Below, piece by piece: positions 25,239 through 35,186 of a DNA stretch of 64,000 nt; positions within the stretch are counted from its first letter, which is position 1; every line of letters begins with the position of its first letter. The DNA is from Psychroflexus montanilacus. Its GTDB lineage: Bacteria > Bacteroidota > Bacteroidia > Flavobacteriales > Flavobacteriaceae. The stretch lies in contig NZ_JAIQZC010000005.1 of the NCBI RefSeq assembly GCF_020164535.1, positions 1-64,000 of the forward strand. Direction: 5' to 3'. The notes under the pieces are model-generated. The model did no database searches, had not been told where the DNA came from, and saw only the letters and a program-made list of their open reading frames with translations. Both the position numbers and the translations under genes were made by a program.

Positions 25239-26189
25239 TTATATTTTTTCTGAAATAATGTATCGTTTATGCTGTTGTTTGGATTTTAAAAATAACTCAC
25301 CTAAAAAACCAGCCAAAAACATTTGAACTCCTATGATCATAGCCGACAAAGCTATATAAAACCAAGGATTATTGACGACCAGGATATTAGGCAATCCATT
25401 CCAAAGTTTATAAAGTTTGGAGGCGCCTATCCAAATTGCAGATAGAAATCCTACAAAAAACATCAACACACCTATAGCACCAAAGAAATGCATAGGGCGT
25501 TTGCCAAATTTTGAAAAAAACCACAAAGTCACCAAATCCAAAAATCCATTGATGAACCGTTCTGCACCAAACTTAGTTTTTCCATATTTTCTTGCCTGAT
25601 GTTTTACAACTTTTTCACCAATTTTTGTGAAGCCAGCCTGCTTGGCAAGAACAGGAATATATCGGTGCATTTCTCCATAGACATCGATGTGTTTTACAAC
25701 ATCAAGTTTATAAGCTTTTAGTCCGCAATTAAAATCGTGTAATTTCAAACCAGAAGTCCATCTAGCGGCCTTATTAAACAGCTTCGAAGGTAAGTTTTTA
25801 AAAATAACAGAATCGTATCTTTTCTTTTTCCAGCCTGAAATAAGATCGTAATTTTCTGTTTTGATGAGTTGAAAAAGTTCCGGGATTTCTTCAGGATTAT
25901 CCTGCAGATCCGCATCCATAGTGATAACAACTTTTCCTTTCGCTTCACAAAAACCGGCATGAAGTGCTTGAGATTTGCCGTAGTTTTTTTTAAAATTTAT
26001 AGCCTTTACGCTATCAAATTCAGAAGAAAGTGTTTTTATGATATCCCAGGAATCGTCTGTGCTTCCATCGTTGATGAAAATAATTTCATAACTAAAATTA
26101 TGTTTTTGCAAGACTTCCCGAATCCAGCGGTGTAGCTCTCTTAAGGATTCAGATTCATTGAGAAGAGGAATGACGATTGATAAATCCAT
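25239..26189 (-). CDS. GT2 polyprenyl-phosphate glycosyltransferase (DPM1/GtrB-like)
   Basis: The 316-residue protein has a DPM1-type catalytic domain: SIVIPLLNESESL, FINDGSTDDSW, VVITMDADLQDNPEEIP with the DxD, and HDFNCGLKAYK. Two membrane helices follow near the C terminus (about 232-255 and 273-298). Such enzymes load a sugar on undecaprenyl phosphate for flipping and envelope glycosylation. The sugar is not known. It is cotranscribed with DUF4199 (7 nt) and the phosphohexomutase (12 nt), which could supply the hexose-1-phosphate precursor. Confidence 0.9.
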   Translation of the reverse strand: MDLSIVIPLLNESESLRELHRWIREVLQKHNFSYEIIFINDGSTDDSWDIIKTLSSEFDSVKAINFKKNYGKSQALHAGFCEAKGKVVITMDADLQDNPEEIPELFQLIKTENYDLISGWKKKRYDSVIFKNLPSKLFNKAARWTSGLKLHDFNCGLKAYKLDVVKHIDVYGEMHRYIPVLAKQAGFTKIGEKVVKHQARKYGKTKFGAERFINGFLDLVTLWFFSKFGKRPMHFFGAIGVLMFFVGFLSAIWIGASKLYKLWNGLPNILVVNNPWFYIALSAMIIGVQMFLAGFLGELFLKSKQQHKRYIISEKI

Positions 26190-26196
26190 GCGTCTA

Positions 26197-26712
26197 TCAA
26201 TTATTACGTTTGATCATCCCCACTATAAGCCCAACAAGAAAAGTTTTGAAAATAATGGAAAGCAAACCTATAGTTCCCAGGACAAATGGTGAGGCAAATA
26301 CACCTGACATATTTCTTGTCATTTCTGCTTCTTCGTCACTCATTTGCTGCTGCTGTATTTGTGCTTCCATTTCAGCCTCCATACCTGATTTCATTTCTGA
26401 GATATATTCTGGTTCAATAAACTCATAGTGGATATAAGTGTAACCTCCGTAAATCAAGCCTCCTATAACCCCAATAGCTAGCCCTAATTTGATAGAAGTT
26501 GTAAGGTCTAGTAGACCTTCATTATCAATTTTATAGAGGTGAATTGCATACCAGACTATAGCAACGGTTATGATGAAATTCAATATAGAAATAAAGACAT
26601 CAGACTCATAGTTGAATGCATAAAGCAAAACCAGAATCAGAATGGAATAGGCTCCAAATATGGTCCCAAATTTCGAAGCATAAGGTTTTACTGGAAGATC
26701 TTCTTGTTGCAT
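26197..26712 (-). CDS. DUF4199 family membrane protein
   Basis: The 171-residue protein has four hydrophobic segments (about 15-30, 32-55, 72-93 and 140-165), with an acidic, Met/Gln-rich loop (EMKSGMEAEMEAQIQQQQM) between the third and fourth. The pattern, with KLGLAIGVIGGLIYGGY, fits DUF4199, a Bacteroidota inner-membrane family without known function. It is the first gene of the nine-gene minus-strand run and lies 7 nt upstream of the GT2 gene. A TATATTTG on the minus strand at 26732-26739 is a plausible -7 element. Confidence 0.82.
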   Translation of the reverse strand: MQQEDLPVKPYASKFGTIFGAYSILILVLLYAFNYESDVFISILNFIITVAIVWYAIHLYKIDNEGLLDLTTSIKLGLAIGVIGGLIYGGYTYIHYEFIEPEYISEMKSGMEAEMEAQIQQQQMSDEEAEMTRNMSGVFASPFVLGTIGLLSIIFKTFLVGLIVGMIKRNN

Positions 26713-26731
26713 GTGGAATTTTTGTAATCTG

Positions 26732-26739
26732 CAAATATA
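26732..26739 (-). promoter_or_regulatory. Candidate -7 element upstream of DUF4199
   Basis: Read on the minus strand the sequence is TATATTTG, matching TAnnTTTG, 19 nt before the DUF4199 start at 26712. A clear -33 element was not found. It could drive the nine-gene run ending at 17000. Confidence 0.4.
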
Positions 26740-26781
26740 AGCAATAGCCTATATTAAATGATTTGTATTTGCTTTACAATC

Positions 26782-27741
26782 TTATTCTTCTTCTTTTGAA
26801 ATTGCCTGGTTAAGCATCTTTTCAAGTTTATCTGTAATTTGACCAGGTAAATTACCATCAAATTCTTCACTGTGTAATTTTGCAGTAAATGATAGATCTT
26901 GAAAATGAATCAAAACTCCATCTTCTTTCCCTTCTTCATCATTCTTATTTTCGGTTTTCTCAATTAAAACTCTAAGCGGAAGATCAATTGAAAAATTTGG
27001 GTTCTGCTGCATCAGTTGTGTACCGACTTTTGGGTTTCCAAATACAAAAAGGTGTAAGGGTTTCAATTCAGCTCCAATGTTTTTAGCATCTTTGGCGAAA
27101 TCTTTTGACTCAAAAAGGCTTAAGTCTTCATTGCTCTCTATTAGTTTTTCGATAGAAGAAACCGTTTCCTCGTAGTTTTTAGGACTTTTAATGGTTCTAA
27201 TGCCATTGTTATCAAGAGAGTCAATAGGAGAGTTCTGAGTGTAAGCAGCATTGGAGCTTTGTTTGAGAAAGGTTTCAGACAAGGTTCCTACACTTCTTAA
27301 AGCTGCACTATTAGCTAGCCCGTATCGTTTCAAAAAATAATCTTCACTTCTTGCAACAATAAATTTTTCATTTTCGATTTGAAAAAATCCAATTCTTATA
27401 GGGAATTCTAAAGCCATCAAAGGATTCTCATCAATTAAAGGTACACTATACCTGGGGTTATCAATAAAAAAAACTTGATTAAAACCTAATTCTAAATTGA
27501 CATCCTTTGCGTTTTGTACATGATTTATTTCTGTTGAAATTTCTAAAGTTCTGTCTGTATTGACGTAGGATTTAAAATTCTCTGCAGCTTCTTCTAAATC
27601 ATCTGTCTGTGTAAAAATTAAACCTGGAGAAATATTTTCATCTATTGTAGAAATATCCTTTTTTTCTGAATTGTCTTTACAGGATAATAATAATAAACAG
27701 AAAAGAAAGGCTGGGAGTATGGATTTGAGTTTGTGTTTCAT
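26782..27741 (-). CDS. Lipoprotein with two tandem DUF302-like domains
   Basis: The 319-residue protein has a lipoprotein signal peptide with lipobox LLSC. After a short linker two related domains follow. Each begins with a DLEEAAENF or NYEETVSSIEKLIE helix and contains the DUF302 hallmark, N-P-(R/K)-x-x-x-x-L-(I/M)-x-x-N-P before a PIRIGFF or PLRVLIE strand (residues about 97-125 and 225-255). DUF302 proteins are usually a single copy of about 130 residues with no defined function. It is probably anchored in a periplasm-facing membrane leaflet. It stands alone, divergent from the carboxylase operon. The DUF302 call is from pattern recall. Confidence 0.68.
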   Translation of the reverse strand: MKHKLKSILPAFLFCLLLLSCKDNSEKKDISTIDENISPGLIFTQTDDLEEAAENFKSYVNTDRTLEISTEINHVQNAKDVNLELGFNQVFFIDNPRYSVPLIDENPLMALEFPIRIGFFQIENEKFIVARSEDYFLKRYGLANSAALRSVGTLSETFLKQSSNAAYTQNSPIDSLDNNGIRTIKSPKNYEETVSSIEKLIESNEDLSLFESKDFAKDAKNIGAELKPLHLFVFGNPKVGTQLMQQNPNFSIDLPLRVLIEKTENKNDEEGKEDGVLIHFQDLSFTAKLHSEEFDGNLPGQITDKLEKMLNQAISKEEE

Positions 27742-27857
27742 TGTATTTGCTTTTTTACAAATCTATCAAATAACTTAGTACCGTCTTCGATTTGAGCGAA
27801 TATATAAAGCAGATGCCTTCAAAATCTTTTATATTTACCCTCAAACTATATAAACCT

Positions 27858-28343
27858 ATGAAACACTTACTAAAAGCTAAGGTGAATGAAGAGCATGAGT
27901 TTGAATTTGAACAAGAGCAAATTCAAAACCTGGATGTACAGAAAACATCTTCTGGAGCTTATCATTTACTGGTAAACGATAAGTCTGTTGCTTCAGAAAT
28001 TGTGGCTTCAGATTTTTTGAATAGAAGCTACACTGTTAAAATTAATTCCAATTTATACCAAGTTAAAATATCCAATCAACTGGATGTTCTCATCAAAGAC
28101 ATGGGGCTTTCTCTGTCTGCCAACCAGGTCATTAATGAAATAAAGGCACCTATGCCAGGAATGATTCTGGATGTATCTGTCGAAGTTGGTCAAGAAGTGA
28201 TGGAAGGGGATAGTCTTTTGGTTTTAGAAGCGATGAAAATGGAAAATACCATAATGGCTCCTAGAGATGCAGTGATCAAATCCATCACTGTGAAGAAAGG
28301 TAAAACTGTAAGCAAAAATGAGGTTTTAATTGAAATGGAATAA
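27858..28343 (+). CDS. Biotin carboxyl carrier protein subunit of an acyl-CoA carboxylase
   Basis: The start at 27858 gives a 161-residue protein. An in-frame ATG at 27792 would add 22 residues of poor family match and was rejected. The C-terminal biotinyl domain has PMPGMILDVSVEVGQ and the biotin site EAMKMEN with the modified Lys127. The N-terminal 90 residues form a beta-rich domain typical of Bacteroidota carboxylase carrier subunits. It is the first gene of a three-gene biotin-dependent carboxylase operon, 9 nt before the carboxylase gene. Confidence 0.9.
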   Translation: MKHLLKAKVNEEHEFEFEQEQIQNLDVQKTSSGAYHLLVNDKSVASEIVASDFLNRSYTVKINSNLYQVKISNQLDVLIKDMGLSLSANQVINEIKAPMPGMILDVSVEVGQEVMEGDSLLVLEAMKMENTIMAPRDAVIKSITVKKGKTVSKNEVLIEME

Positions 28344-28352
28344 ATTATTCTT

Positions 28353-29816
28353 ATGAAAAAAATATTAGTTGCAAATAGAGGGGAAATTGCTTTAAGGGTC
28401 ATGAAAACTATAAAACAGATGGGAATCCAAACTGTTGCTATTTTTTCTGAAGCCGATAGGAATGCTCCTCATGTAAGGTTTGCTGATGAAGCGATTTGCG
28501 TCGGACCAGCACCTTCCAATCAATCTTACCTATTAGGAGATAAAATTATAGAAATCGCAAAATCTCACCAAGTAGATGGCATACATCCTGGTTATGGATT
28601 TCTAAGTGAAAATGCAGATTTTGCTGAAAAAGTCGAGAATAATGGTCTTACATTCATAGGTCCTAAATCCCATGCTATTCGTATTATGGGAGATAAGCTT
28701 TCTGCTAAAGAAACTGTAAAGTCTTATGATATACCTATGGTTCCTGGAATAGATGAAGCTATCACAGATACCAAAAAGGCAAAAGAAATCGCTAAAGAAA
28801 TAGGTTATCCAATTCTCATAAAAGCTTCTGCTGGCGGTGGAGGTAAAGGGATGCGAGTTGTAGAAGAAGAAACAAAGCTCGAAGAACAAATGAAACGTGC
28901 CATCAGTGAAGCTGAATCTGCGTTCGGGAATGGAGCTGTTTTTATTGAAAAATATGTGGGTTCGCCCAGACATATTGAGATTCAGGTGTTGGCAGATACC
29001 CACGGGAATGTCTTGCATTTGTTTGAACGCGAATGTTCAGTTCAAAGACGTCACCAAAAAGTGGTAGAAGAAGCGCCTTCAGTAATTTTAACTCCAGAAC
29101 TGAGAGAAAAGATGGGACAAGCTGCCATCAATGTTGCCAAATCCTGTGACTATGTTGGCGCTGGTACTGTAGAATTTCTAATGGATGAACACAAGAATTT
29201 CTACTTTCTGGAAATGAATACACGTCTACAGGTGGAACATCCTGTTACAGAATTAATCTCTGGAGTGGATTTAGTTGAACAACAAATCCGTATTGCCAGA
29301 GGAGAAGTTCTTCAGATTGAACAAAAAGATTTGAAAATAAAAGGACATGCTTTGGAATTGAGGGTTTATGCTGAAGATCCCACCGATGACTTTTTACCAA
29401 GTGTTGGAACATTAGAACGTTACAGAAAACCCAGCGGAGAAGGGATTCGGGTAGATGATGGTTTTGAAGAAGGCATGGAAATTCCAATTTATTATGACCC
29501 GATGTTGTCAAAATTGGTGACTTATGGAGCCAATCGGGAAGCGGCCATTCAACTTATGTTGGAAGCAATTAAGCAGTATGAAGTTAAAGGCGTGGCAACA
29601 ACTTTACCTTTCGGAAAATTTGTATTCAACCATGAAGCCTTTCGATCTGGAAACTTTGATACGCATTTTGTCAAAAAGTACTACACACCTGAGATCCTGC
29701 AAGAAGAAGTAAAAGAAGAAGCTTACTTAGCAGCATTGATGGCTATGAAGCAATATCAGGAAGATCAAAAAAAATTACGCATCCCAGAAGTTACATCAGA
29801 AACAAAAATCCAATGA
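28353..29816 (+). CDS. Biotin carboxylase subunit of an acyl-CoA carboxylase
   Basis: The 487-residue protein has the ATP-grasp biotin carboxylase layout: the N-terminal [16 protein letters not shown], the glycine-rich [12 protein letters not shown] loop, the [16 protein letters not shown] motif, and [14 protein letters not shown] with the catalytic Arg. It carboxylates biotin on the carrier subunit using bicarbonate and ATP. The last four bases overlap the start of the carboxyltransferase gene (ATGA). Substrate of the complex is set by the carboxyltransferase, most likely propionyl-CoA. Confidence 0.95.
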   Translation: MKKILVANRGEIALRVMKTIKQMGIQTVAIFSEADRNAPHVRFADEAICVGPAPSNQSYLLGDKIIEIAKSHQVDGIHPGYGFLSENADFAEKVENNGLTFIGPKSHAIRIMGDKLSAKETVKSYDIPMVPGIDEAITDTKKAKEIAKEIGYPILIKASAGGGGKGMRVVEEETKLEEQMKRAISEAESAFGNGAVFIEKYVGSPRHIEIQVLADTHGNVLHLFERECSVQRRHQKVVEEAPSVILTPELREKMGQAAINVAKSCDYVGAGTVEFLMDEHKNFYFLEMNTRLQVEHPVTELISGVDLVEQQIRIARGEVLQIEQKDLKIKGHALELRVYAEDPTDDFLPSVGTLERYRKPSGEGIRVDDGFEEGMEIPIYYDPMLSKLVTYGANREAAIQLMLEAIKQYEVKGVATTLPFGKFVFNHEAFRSGNFDTHFVKKYYTPEILQEEVKEEAYLAALMAMKQYQEDQKKLRIPEVTSETKIQ

Positions 29817-31354
29817 GTAAAAACATAAAAATACTTCAAGACAAACTTGAACAAGCCAGACTTGGTGGAGGGCAAAAGAGAATTGATAAACAACACGAAA
29901 AAAAGAAACTCACCGCGAGAGAGCGAGTGGACTATCTGTTAGATGAAGGCTCTTTTGAAGAAATAGGAGCGCTAGTAACGCATAGAACCACAGATTTTGG
30001 TATGCAAGATCAAATCTATTATGGTGATGGCGTAGTAACGGGTTACGGAACCGTAAACAATAAACTGGTGTATGTCTATGCTCAGGATTTCACGGTATTC
30101 GGCGGTGCATTGTCTGAAACGCATGCCGAAAAAATATGTAAACTGATGGATCATGCCCTTAAAGTTGGTGCACCAATTATAGGACTCAACGATTCTGGTG
30201 GAGCCAGAATACAGGAAGGAGTAAGATCATTGGGTGGTTATGCTGATATTTTTTATCGAAATGTACAGGCTTCTGGCGTAGTACCTCAAATTTCGGCCAT
30301 CATGGGACCTTGTGCTGGAGGTGCAGTGTATTCACCTGCCATGACCGATTTTACCTTTATGGTGGAAAACACAAGTTATATGTTTGTGACTGGTCCTAAT
30401 GTTGTGAAAACAGTTACCAACGAAGAAGTCACTTCTGAAGAACTTGGGGGTGCTAGCACACACTCAACTAAATCTGGGGTGACGCATTTTACTTCAGTTA
30501 ACGATGTGGAGTGTTTAGAACACATCAAAGTTTTACTCAGTTATATCCCGCAGAATAACACTGAAACTCCAGAACACTTTCCAGTGGACTTACAAGATGA
30601 GGTAAGAGAAAATCTGGATTCATTAATTCCTGATAGTCCCAATAAACCTTATGACATGCATGAGGTCATCAAAGGCATCATCGATGAGGATTCTTTCTTC
30701 GAAGTTCATAAAAATTATGCAGACAATATCATCGTAGGCTTTTCCAGGATAGGAGGAAGGAGTGTTGGCGTAGTTGCCAATCAACCCATGAGTCTGGCTG
30801 GAGTTTTAGATGTAGATGCGTCTAAAAAAGCAGCAAGATTTGTTAGATTCTGTGACGCCTTCAACATTCCTTTGCTTGTTTTGGTCGATGTTCCTGGGTT
30901 TTTACCTGGTACAGACCAGGAATGGAATGGGATAATTTTACATGGTGCCAAATTACTTTATGCTTTAAGCGAAGCCACTGTTCCTAGAGTTACCGTTATT
31001 ACTCGAAAAGCTTATGGTGGTGCTTATGATGTGATGAATTCTAAACACATTGGCGCTGATCTTAATTTTGCATGGCCTACGGCTGAAATTGCAGTGATGG
31101 GAGCTAAGGGAGCTTCTGAAATCATTTTCAGAAAGGAAATTCAGGAAGCAGAAGATTCTGAATTGAAATTGTCTGAAAAAGAAGCAGAATATGCTGAAAC
31201 TTTTGCCAATCCATTTAAAGCAGCACAGCGAGGTTTTATTGATGAGGTGATCTTGCCTAGAGAAACCCGAAGAAAATTAATTAAAGCTTTTGCAATGCTT
31301 GAAAATAAAGACGTCCAGCGTCCAAAACGAAAGCATGGAAATATTCCATTGTAA
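29813..31354 (+). CDS. Carboxyltransferase subunit (propionyl-CoA carboxylase beta-like)
   Basis: The 513-residue protein is a fused alpha/beta crotonase-fold carboxyltransferase. Typical blocks are [55 protein letters not shown] and, in the C-terminal half, [13 protein letters not shown] and [13 protein letters not shown]. It moves the carboxyl group from biotin to an acyl-CoA. It resembles propionyl-CoA carboxylase beta and the related methylmalonyl-CoA decarboxylase alpha. The presence of a biotin carboxylase next door supports a carboxylase rather than a decarboxylase. Confidence 0.93.
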   Translation: MSKNIKILQDKLEQARLGGGQKRIDKQHEKKKLTARERVDYLLDEGSFEEIGALVTHRTTDFGMQDQIYYGDGVVTGYGTVNNKLVYVYAQDFTVFGGALSETHAEKICKLMDHALKVGAPIIGLNDSGGARIQEGVRSLGGYADIFYRNVQASGVVPQISAIMGPCAGGAVYSPAMTDFTFMVENTSYMFVTGPNVVKTVTNEEVTSEELGGASTHSTKSGVTHFTSVNDVECLEHIKVLLSYIPQNNTETPEHFPVDLQDEVRENLDSLIPDSPNKPYDMHEVIKGIIDEDSFFEVHKNYADNIIVGFSRIGGRSVGVVANQPMSLAGVLDVDASKKAARFVRFCDAFNIPLLVLVDVPGFLPGTDQEWNGIILHGAKLLYALSEATVPRVTVITRKAYGGAYDVMNSKHIGADLNFAWPTAEIAVMGAKGASEIIFRKEIQEAEDSELKLSEKEAEYAETFANPFKAAQRGFIDEVILPRETRRKLIKAFAMLENKDVQRPKRKHGNIPL

Positions 31355-31371
31355 TTTATACAAATTAGAAT

Positions 31372-31410
31372 AAAACAAAAAAGCCTCAGTAATGAGGCTT
31401 TTTTGTTTTT
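31372..31410. terminator. Terminator between the carboxylase operon and argS, likely bidirectional
   Basis: A 14-bp stem (31375-31388 with 31393-31406) closes a GTAA loop, with TTTTTT in the 3' arm and AAAAAA in the 5' arm. It ends the plus-strand carboxylase operon and can also serve argS on the other strand. Confidence 0.85.
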
Positions 31411-31458
31411 GAATATAATGCTTGGTGCGATCGTCTCGCTCGCATTATCTTAAGAAAA

Positions 31459-33237
31459 CTACATCCTTTGTGGAACATCAATGCCAAGCACTTTAAAGCT
31501 TTTCTGAATGACTTCTCCTACGAGTCTGGCGAGTTCTACTCTGAATTCAATTTGCTGAGCTTCGTCTGCTCCCAAAATGGAGACATTTTGGTAGAAGGAG
31601 TTAAATTCTTTGACCAAGTCATAGACATAATTGGCCACTAGTGCAGGACTGTAATGTTCTGCAGCTTGCTGAATGATGTCTGGAAATTGATTTATAATTT
31701 TAATTAAAGCTTTTTCCTTAAGGTCAAATTGATAGTTGGATAAATCCAAAGTCGTCACCTCTTGATTGGCTTTTCTCAATATCGATTGAATTCTGGCGTA
31801 TGTATATTGAATAAAAGGACCTGTATTACCTTGAAAGTCAACAGATTCTTGAGGATCAAAAAGAATTCGCTTTTTGGGATCTACTTTTAAGATATAATAT
31901 TTTAAAGCACCCAAACCAATCATGTTATATAGTTCGTTTCTTTCTTTTTCGTCGTAACCTTCAAGTTTACCGAGTTCCTGTGAAATGGTTTTAGCAGTCG
32001 ACGTCATTTCTTCAATTAAATCATCTGCATCTACGACATTTCCTTCACGACTTTTCATTTTACCACTAGGTAAATCCACCATTCCGTAACTCAGGTGAAA
32101 GAGGTGATCTGCCCATTCAAAGCCTAATTTTTTTAAAATCAAGAATAAGACTTTGAAATGGTAATCTTGCTCATTTCCAACAGTAAAAACCATTTCGTCA
32201 ATATCGTAATCTGCAACCCTCTGGATAGCCGTACCGATATCCTGAGTCATGTAAACAGCTGTTCCATCAGATCTTAAGACAATTTTTTCGTCTAAGCCTT
32301 CATCGGATAAATCTATCCAGACGCTACCATCTTCTTTTTTAAAGAAAACGCCACTTTCAATTCCAGCTTTGATATGGTCTTTTCCCAGGAGGTAAGTTTC
32401 ACTTTCGTAATAATTTTTATCGAAATCGACTCCAAGATTATCATAGGTGATTTCAAACCCATCATACACCCATTGGTTCATGGTTTTCCAAAGCTCTACG
32501 ACTTTAGAATCTCCAGCTTCCCATTTTTTGAGCATGGCTTGGGCTTCCAAAAAGATAGGAGCTTCTTTCTTGGCTTCCTCTTCAGTTTTACCTTGATTTA
32601 TTAGATCGTTGATTTCTTTTTTATAAGCTTTATCAAATTCAACGTAATATTTGCCGACCAAATGATCACCTTTTACACCTGAGGTTTTTGGAGTCTCACC
32701 ATCACCAAATTTTTGCCAGGCTACCATGCTCTTACAAATGTGGATTCCACGGTCGTTGATGATTTGAGTTTTATAAACTTGTTTTCCAGCTGCTTTTTGA
32801 ATTTCAGCTACAGAATATCCAAGCAAGTTGTTTCTAACGTGTCCAAGGTGTAGAGGTTTGTTGGTATTTGGTGAAGAATATTCAACCATTACCTTTTGGC
32901 TTTCAGGGGTTACTTTCTTAAAACCAAAATCTTTGTCTTGGCGTATGTCATTAATCAAACCTGTAAAGTAAGATTCGGCTAAAGATAAATTCAGAAATCC
33001 TTTGACCACATTAAATTTTGATACGTCTGTCGTTGATTCGGTTAAATACTCCCCAATTTGTTCACCTAGTTGTACAGGATTGGTCTTGATGTGTTTCAAA
33101 AGAGGAAACACAACCAAAGTAAGATCTCCTTCAAATTCTTTTCTTGTGAGTTGAAATTCAAAGGATTCTACTTCAACAGCATGTTTTTTTTGTAAAAATG
33201 TAGTTATGTGCTTAGAAAGTTTTGTTTCTAGGGTCAT
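31459..33237 (-). CDS. argS: Arginyl-tRNA synthetase
   Basis: The 592-residue class I synthetase has the HIGH-type motif HLGHVRNNLLG, the KMSKS-like GKMKSREGNVV, and the C-terminal DALR-type anticodon-binding helices. An N-terminal additional domain with QLGEQIGEYL precedes the catalytic core, as in other ArgRS. It is a single-gene unit between two terminators or promoters, with a candidate promoter at 33257-33289. Confidence 0.97.
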   Translation of the reverse strand: MTLETKLSKHITTFLQKKHAVEVESFEFQLTRKEFEGDLTLVVFPLLKHIKTNPVQLGEQIGEYLTESTTDVSKFNVVKGFLNLSLAESYFTGLINDIRQDKDFGFKKVTPESQKVMVEYSSPNTNKPLHLGHVRNNLLGYSVAEIQKAAGKQVYKTQIINDRGIHICKSMVAWQKFGDGETPKTSGVKGDHLVGKYYVEFDKAYKKEINDLINQGKTEEEAKKEAPIFLEAQAMLKKWEAGDSKVVELWKTMNQWVYDGFEITYDNLGVDFDKNYYESETYLLGKDHIKAGIESGVFFKKEDGSVWIDLSDEGLDEKIVLRSDGTAVYMTQDIGTAIQRVADYDIDEMVFTVGNEQDYHFKVLFLILKKLGFEWADHLFHLSYGMVDLPSGKMKSREGNVVDADDLIEEMTSTAKTISQELGKLEGYDEKERNELYNMIGLGALKYYILKVDPKKRILFDPQESVDFQGNTGPFIQYTYARIQSILRKANQEVTTLDLSNYQFDLKEKALIKIINQFPDIIQQAAEHYSPALVANYVYDLVKEFNSFYQNVSILGADEAQQIEFRVELARLVGEVIQKSFKVLGIDVPQRM

Positions 33238-33256
33238 AGTAATAGTGTTTCAGTTG

Positions 33257-33289
33257 CAAAGATAATCTAAAAATTAGAGGGCATTCCAA
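33257..33289 (-). promoter_or_regulatory. Promoter of argS (-33 TTG and -7 TATCTTTG)
   Basis: On the minus strand TTG (33289-33287) is followed after 22 nt by TATCTTTG (33264-33257), which fits the flavobacterial -33/-7 pattern with normal spacing. The -7 box ends 19 nt before the argS start codon. Confidence 0.6.
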
Positions 33290-33327
33290 GAAGTGCGGCT
33301 GGAATTGGGTATATTTCAAACAAAAAC

Positions 33328-33753
33328 ATGCTTTTAAATGTATCTTATAACCGGCCCAAAATAAAAGAGCAAATCAATACTGAAGTTGGTAGTCCATTTA
33401 CTTTTATGGATAGAATTAAAATGGGTGGTATAGGTTCTGGTAAATTGAACATTCATTCGTCTAGTATCCAAATTCATAACCTTCTTATCTTGGATAACAA
33501 CCTCAATGTTTGTGGAGTAGAAATGAGGCCAAAAGGAATTATCGTTACGTTTCGTTCTTTATTAGAAACGTATGCACTCGTTATTCCTTATTATAAATTG
33601 AAGCTTTATAAAGGACAATCTCAAGTGTATTCTATTTATATGGACAACTATTTTATAAAAGTGGAAGCTAAAGAAAAACGCAATCACGAATTTTTAAAGA
33701 AAATTCTAAAATTTAAATCGGATAATTTCTCCAACGATTTTGAAAATTACTAA
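33328..33753 (+). CDS. Unknown 141-residue protein
   Basis: I do not recognise a named family. The protein is soluble with no signal peptide. Beta-strand-rich segments (LNIHSSSIQIHNLLIL, VEMRPKGIIVTFRS, SQVYSIYMDNYFIKVEA) alternate and are followed by a basic C-terminal helix (KEKRNHEFLKKILKFK). The layout loosely recalls PH-like barrels, a guess only. It is 3 nt upstream of the SDR/DUF2867 gene and probably cotranscribed with it, so the two may act together. Confidence 0.65.
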   Translation: MLLNVSYNRPKIKEQINTEVGSPFTFMDRIKMGGIGSGKLNIHSSSIQIHNLLILDNNLNVCGVEMRPKGIIVTFRSLLETYALVIPYYKLKLYKGQSQVYSIYMDNYFIKVEAKEKRNHEFLKKILKFKSDNFSNDFENY

Positions 33754-33756
33754 ACT

Positions 33757-35184
33757 ATGAAAATACTTCTTACAGGAGCCAACGGTTACATAGGAATGAG
33801 AGTGTTGCCATTGCTTTTAGATTTAGGTCATGATGTGGTGTGTGCAGTAAGAAGTGCAGATAGGCTTTCTGTAGATAAAGAAACCAAAGACAAAATTGAA
33901 ATTGTTGAAGTTGATTTGCTGGATGATGTGAAGCCCAATCTTTTTCCTAAGGATATAGATGCTGCTTATTATCTTATTCATTCCATGACAAGCTCAACCT
34001 CAAATTTTTCGAGTAAAGAGCAAATTACTGCCAATAACTTTAATGCTTACATGAAGGAGACTAATGTAAAGCAAGTTATTTTTTTAAGTGGAATTGTAAA
34101 TGAAGATCACCTTTCTGAGCATTTGGAATCCAGAAAAAATGTAGAATCTATTTTGTACAAAGGAAGTTATCATCTCACAGTGGTGAGGGCTGGAATTATA
34201 GTTGGTTCTGGAAGTGCTTCTTTTGAAATTATACGAGATTTATGCGAGAAACTCCCACTGATGGTTACCCCAAAATGGGTGAATACCAAATGCCAGCCCA
34301 TTGGAATTCGGGATGTACTAAAATTTCTTACAGGAGTCCTGGGGAAAGAAGAAACCTATAATGATTCATTTGACATAGGTGGACCTGATATACTTTCATA
34401 TAAAGACATGATGAAAGGTTATGCCAAAGTAAGAGGTTTGAACCTTACCATTGTAAATGTTCCTGTTATGACCCCTAAACTTTCTTCGTACTGGCTGTAT
34501 TTTGTGACATCAACTTCTTACAAATTAGCTTCAAATCTAGTGGATAGTATGAAAGTGAATGTCATCGCAAAGGATAACAGACTCCAAGAAATTCTAGGCA
34601 TACAGCCACATACTTACGAAGAGGCTATTGAGATGGCATTTGTAAAGATTGAGCAGAACCAGGTGATTTCAAGCTGGAAAGACTCCAAAGTAAGTAGTCG
34701 GTATTCTCAAAAAGACTTAAATAAATACATCAAAGTTCCAAAATATGGATGTTTGCACGATCATCAATCTATGAAGGCAGATGACCCGCAAAAAGCCTTA
34801 GAGAAAATTTGGGCTATCGGTGGTAAAAATGGCTGGTATTATGCAAATAAGCTTTGGAAAATAAGAGGCTACATCGATAAATTATCAGGAGGAGTCGGTC
34901 TGAGAAGGGGAAGAACCAATCCAGATAAAATCAACCCTGGGGATTCTTTGGATTTCTGGCGAGTCCTAATGGCAGATAAGGAAGAACGTAGGTTGCTTTT
35001 ATTTGCTGAAATGAGAGTACCTGGTGAAGCATGGCTCGAATTTTTTATCGACGAAAACAACGTAGTTCATCAAAATGCCACCTTTAGGCCTCGAGGTCTT
35101 AAAGGCAGACTATACTGGTACTCTATGTTACCGTTTCATTATTTTATCTTCAATGGAATGTTGACACAAATCTGCAAGTCTTAA
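33757..35184 (+). CDS. SDR-type NAD(P)-binding protein with C-terminal DUF2867
   Basis: The 475-residue protein has an N-terminal extended-SDR/NmrA-like Rossmann domain (GANGYIGMRVLPLLLDLGH with GxxGxxG, VEVDLLD) in residues 1-290. The C-terminal half carries DUF2867 features: GGVGLRRGR, LDFWRVLM, RRLLLFAEMRVPGEAWLEF. The family is annotated as NAD(P)H-binding or sugar-epimerase-like, without known substrate. A DUF2867 C-terminal domain may bind a lipid or similar ligand, a speculation. It converges on the lipoprotein gene with only a 2-nt gap and no hairpin. Confidence 0.85.
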   Translation: MKILLTGANGYIGMRVLPLLLDLGHDVVCAVRSADRLSVDKETKDKIEIVEVDLLDDVKPNLFPKDIDAAYYLIHSMTSSTSNFSSKEQITANNFNAYMKETNVKQVIFLSGIVNEDHLSEHLESRKNVESILYKGSYHLTVVRAGIIVGSGSASFEIIRDLCEKLPLMVTPKWVNTKCQPIGIRDVLKFLTGVLGKEETYNDSFDIGGPDILSYKDMMKGYAKVRGLNLTIVNVPVMTPKLSSYWLYFVTSTSYKLASNLVDSMKVNVIAKDNRLQEILGIQPHTYEEAIEMAFVKIEQNQVISSWKDSKVSSRYSQKDLNKYIKVPKYGCLHDHQSMKADDPQKALEKIWAIGGKNGWYYANKLWKIRGYIDKLSGGVGLRRGRTNPDKINPGDSLDFWRVLMADKEERRLLLFAEMRVPGEAWLEFFIDENNVVHQNATFRPRGLKGRLYWYSMLPFHYFIFNGMLTQICKS

Positions 35185-35186
35185 AG

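Noticed and set aside
27792-27857. Longer N terminus for the biotin carrier subunit
   Set aside because: The extra 22 residues do not look like the family and the ATG at 27858 fits the usual start MKHLLKAKVN.
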